The position numbers were made by a program, and so were the translations under genes. This document shows, piece after piece, positions 63,025 to 64,000 of a stretch of DNA of 64,000 nt (positions within the stretch are counted from its first letter, which is position 1; each line of letters begins with the position of its first letter). The notes under the pieces are model-generated. The model was not told the DNA's origin, did no database searches, and saw only the letters and a program-made list of their open reading frames with translations. This stretch comes from Chelativorans multitrophicus (GTDB lineage: Bacteria > Pseudomonadota > Alphaproteobacteria > Rhizobiales > Rhizobiaceae): NCBI RefSeq assembly GCF_011317445.1, contig NZ_JAAAPL010000001.1:2127001-2191000 (forward strand), given 5' to 3'.

Positions 63025-64000
63025 CTACTGCATTCCTGCGGCTTCAAGGTACTGCGTATCGACGAATTTCTCGGTCGGCCAGACCTCGCTAATGGCATCC
63101 GCGCGGTGCATCAGCTCGATCACCTTGGCAAATCCGCTCAGGCTGATTTCCCCATGCTTGGGAAGAACGCCGTTATAGGGTTCATAGTCGGCGGCATAGA
63201 GTTCCTGAACGATTTCGATAGGCTGGCCAGTCATTTCAACGGCCAATGCAATAACATCGTCCTTGTTTGCGGGATCGGCGATGTATTTATAGGACTCCCC
63301 CATGGCGCGGGCGAACCTAACCATCAACTCCTTATTCTCTTCCGCCCAGGCCCGCCTGGCTGCATATACCGTGTATTGAAGGTCTTGGTAAACTTCGTGC
63401 GACGAACCGACGACATTGTAGCCCTCCTTCGCAAGGCTGATATCGAACGGCTGAGCGAGCATGGCTGCGGCACAGTCGCCGGCCTTGAGGCATTCAGCGC
63501 GATTAACCGAGCCAAGAAGCAACACCGGCTCATAGCCCTTTAGATTGTGCGCGGCAAAGAGGTCATCGGCAGCGAGCGTAATGATATCGGCAGGCAGCGA
63601 GATAGCTATGGGCTTGCCCTCGAGCTGGTCGATGGACGTAATATCCGGCCGCGCAATCATTGCATAAACCGGATTCCGCGGGCCACCGACGATAGCGACC
63701 GCGTCAGAGCCGTCAATAACCTCCGGCACCAGGTCCGTAACGGCAACATAGGTCACGTCGACAGTGCCCGCGTCGAGTTCCTCGACCTGATGATAGCTGC
63801 CGGCCAGCATGTGGACATCAAGAGTGATATCTTCCTTTTCCAGAAATCCGCGCTCGATCGCAACCTTAAAACCCAACGACTGAAACAGAGTGACCGAGCC
63901 CTGGTTGAAGCCGAATTTCAGGGTTGTGGGCTCTGCTTGCGCAGTTGCCGCAAATTGCAGTCCGGCGATTATTGCCGCAGCCGACAGAATTTTTGATCTT
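63025..64000 (-). CDS. NMT1/SsuA-like periplasmic binding protein (copy 2), 5' end outside the window
   Basis: The frame runs open to the right edge, so only the start codon and perhaps a few residues are missing. The visible N terminus, KILSAAAIIAGLQFAATAQAE, is a signal peptide with cleavage near AQA. The mature part TTLKFGFNQGSVTLFQSLGFKVAIERGFLEKEDITLDV parallels copy 1, as do GGPRNPVYAMIARPDI, ECLKAGDCAAAMLAQPFD and the ending FVDTQYLEAAGMQ. The two are ancient duplicates around a cytochrome gene. Ligand unknown. Confidence 0.87.
   Translation of the reverse strand, partial: RSKILSAAAIIAGLQFAATAQAEPTTLKFGFNQGSVTLFQSLGFKVAIERGFLEKEDITLDVHMLAGSYHQVEELDAGTVDVTYVAVTDLVPEVIDGSDAVAIVGGPRNPVYAMIARPDITSIDQLEGKPIAISLPADIITLAADDLFAAHNLKGYEPVLLLGSVNRAECLKAGDCAAAMLAQPFDISLAKEGYNVVGSSHEVYQDLQYTVYAARRAWAEENKELMVRFARAMGESYKYIADPANKDDVIALAVEMTGQPIEIVQELYAADYEPYNGVLPKHGEISLSGFAKVIELMHRADAISEVWPTEKFVDTQYLEAAGMQ

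Overview
The window comes from a GC-rich alphaproteobacterium, most likely of the Hyphomicrobiales (Rhizobiales). Pointers are the rhizobial-type porin, the MurQ/AnmK/NagA recycling set, PQQ/TRAP/TTT catabolic clusters and frequent ATGA/GTGA/TGATG gene junctions. This placement is inference from gene content. No rRNA, tRNA, CRISPR array or intact insertion sequence was seen.

Region 1 (1-10.2 kb) looks like ordinary chromosome. It holds the end of an SRPBCC protein, a LysE exporter, and a minus-strand murQ / SIS-isomerase / nagA operon for cell-wall amino-sugar recycling, with anmK divergent from it. An ABC importer of the tryptophan/tyrosine-like family follows, with a terminator hairpin between binding protein and permease. 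A GNAT-like protein overlaps a PrmC-like methyltransferase.

Region 2 (10.5-25.6 kb) is a surface-polysaccharide locus: flippase, a second GNAT-like protein homologous to the first, Wzz/GumC chain-length protein, O-antigen-ligase-type polymerase, polysaccharide deacetylase, three glycosyltransferases and a VanZ-like protein. Convergent to it is a tight four-gene operon: AsnB-type amidotransferase, acyl carrier protein, AMP-forming acyl ligase and a NadE-like ATP pyrophosphatase. This thiotemplate/amidation set is the best candidate for an undescribed system. It could activate an acid, load it on the ACP, amidate it and hand it to the GNAT-like proteins to decorate the polysaccharide. That model is inference.

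Region 3 (25.9-35.7 kb) is catabolic. hppD, a divergent Lrp/AsnC regulator and a fumarylacetoacetase-like hydrolase serve tyrosine breakdown; no homogentisate dioxygenase is in the window. A six-gene minus-strand PQQ operon follows: ABC ATPase, ABC-2 permease, binding protein, cytochrome c, PQQ alcohol dehydrogenase and a second binding protein. The dehydrogenase has the Asp-x-Asp motif associated with lanthanide enzymes.

Region 4 (35.7-64 kb) looks like an accessory island. It has AT-rich spacers and decayed genes (aminotransferase, IS3 OrfA, LysR regulator, frameshifted histidine kinase). Intact genes include DUF6152 and two DUF6644-like proteins, a cytochrome c', a complete TRAP transporter with a FAH-family hydrolase, a DUF1330 protein, a two-domain secreted esterase with one dead domain, two tandem copies of an unrecognised secreted protein, an aromatic-acid MFS transporter, an exported metallo-beta-lactamase-fold protein, a porin, and a tctBA pair accompanied by two NMT1-like binding proteins, a cytochrome c and DoxX. 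Together these suggest periplasmic processing, uptake and hydrolysis of unidentified carboxylic or ester substrates.
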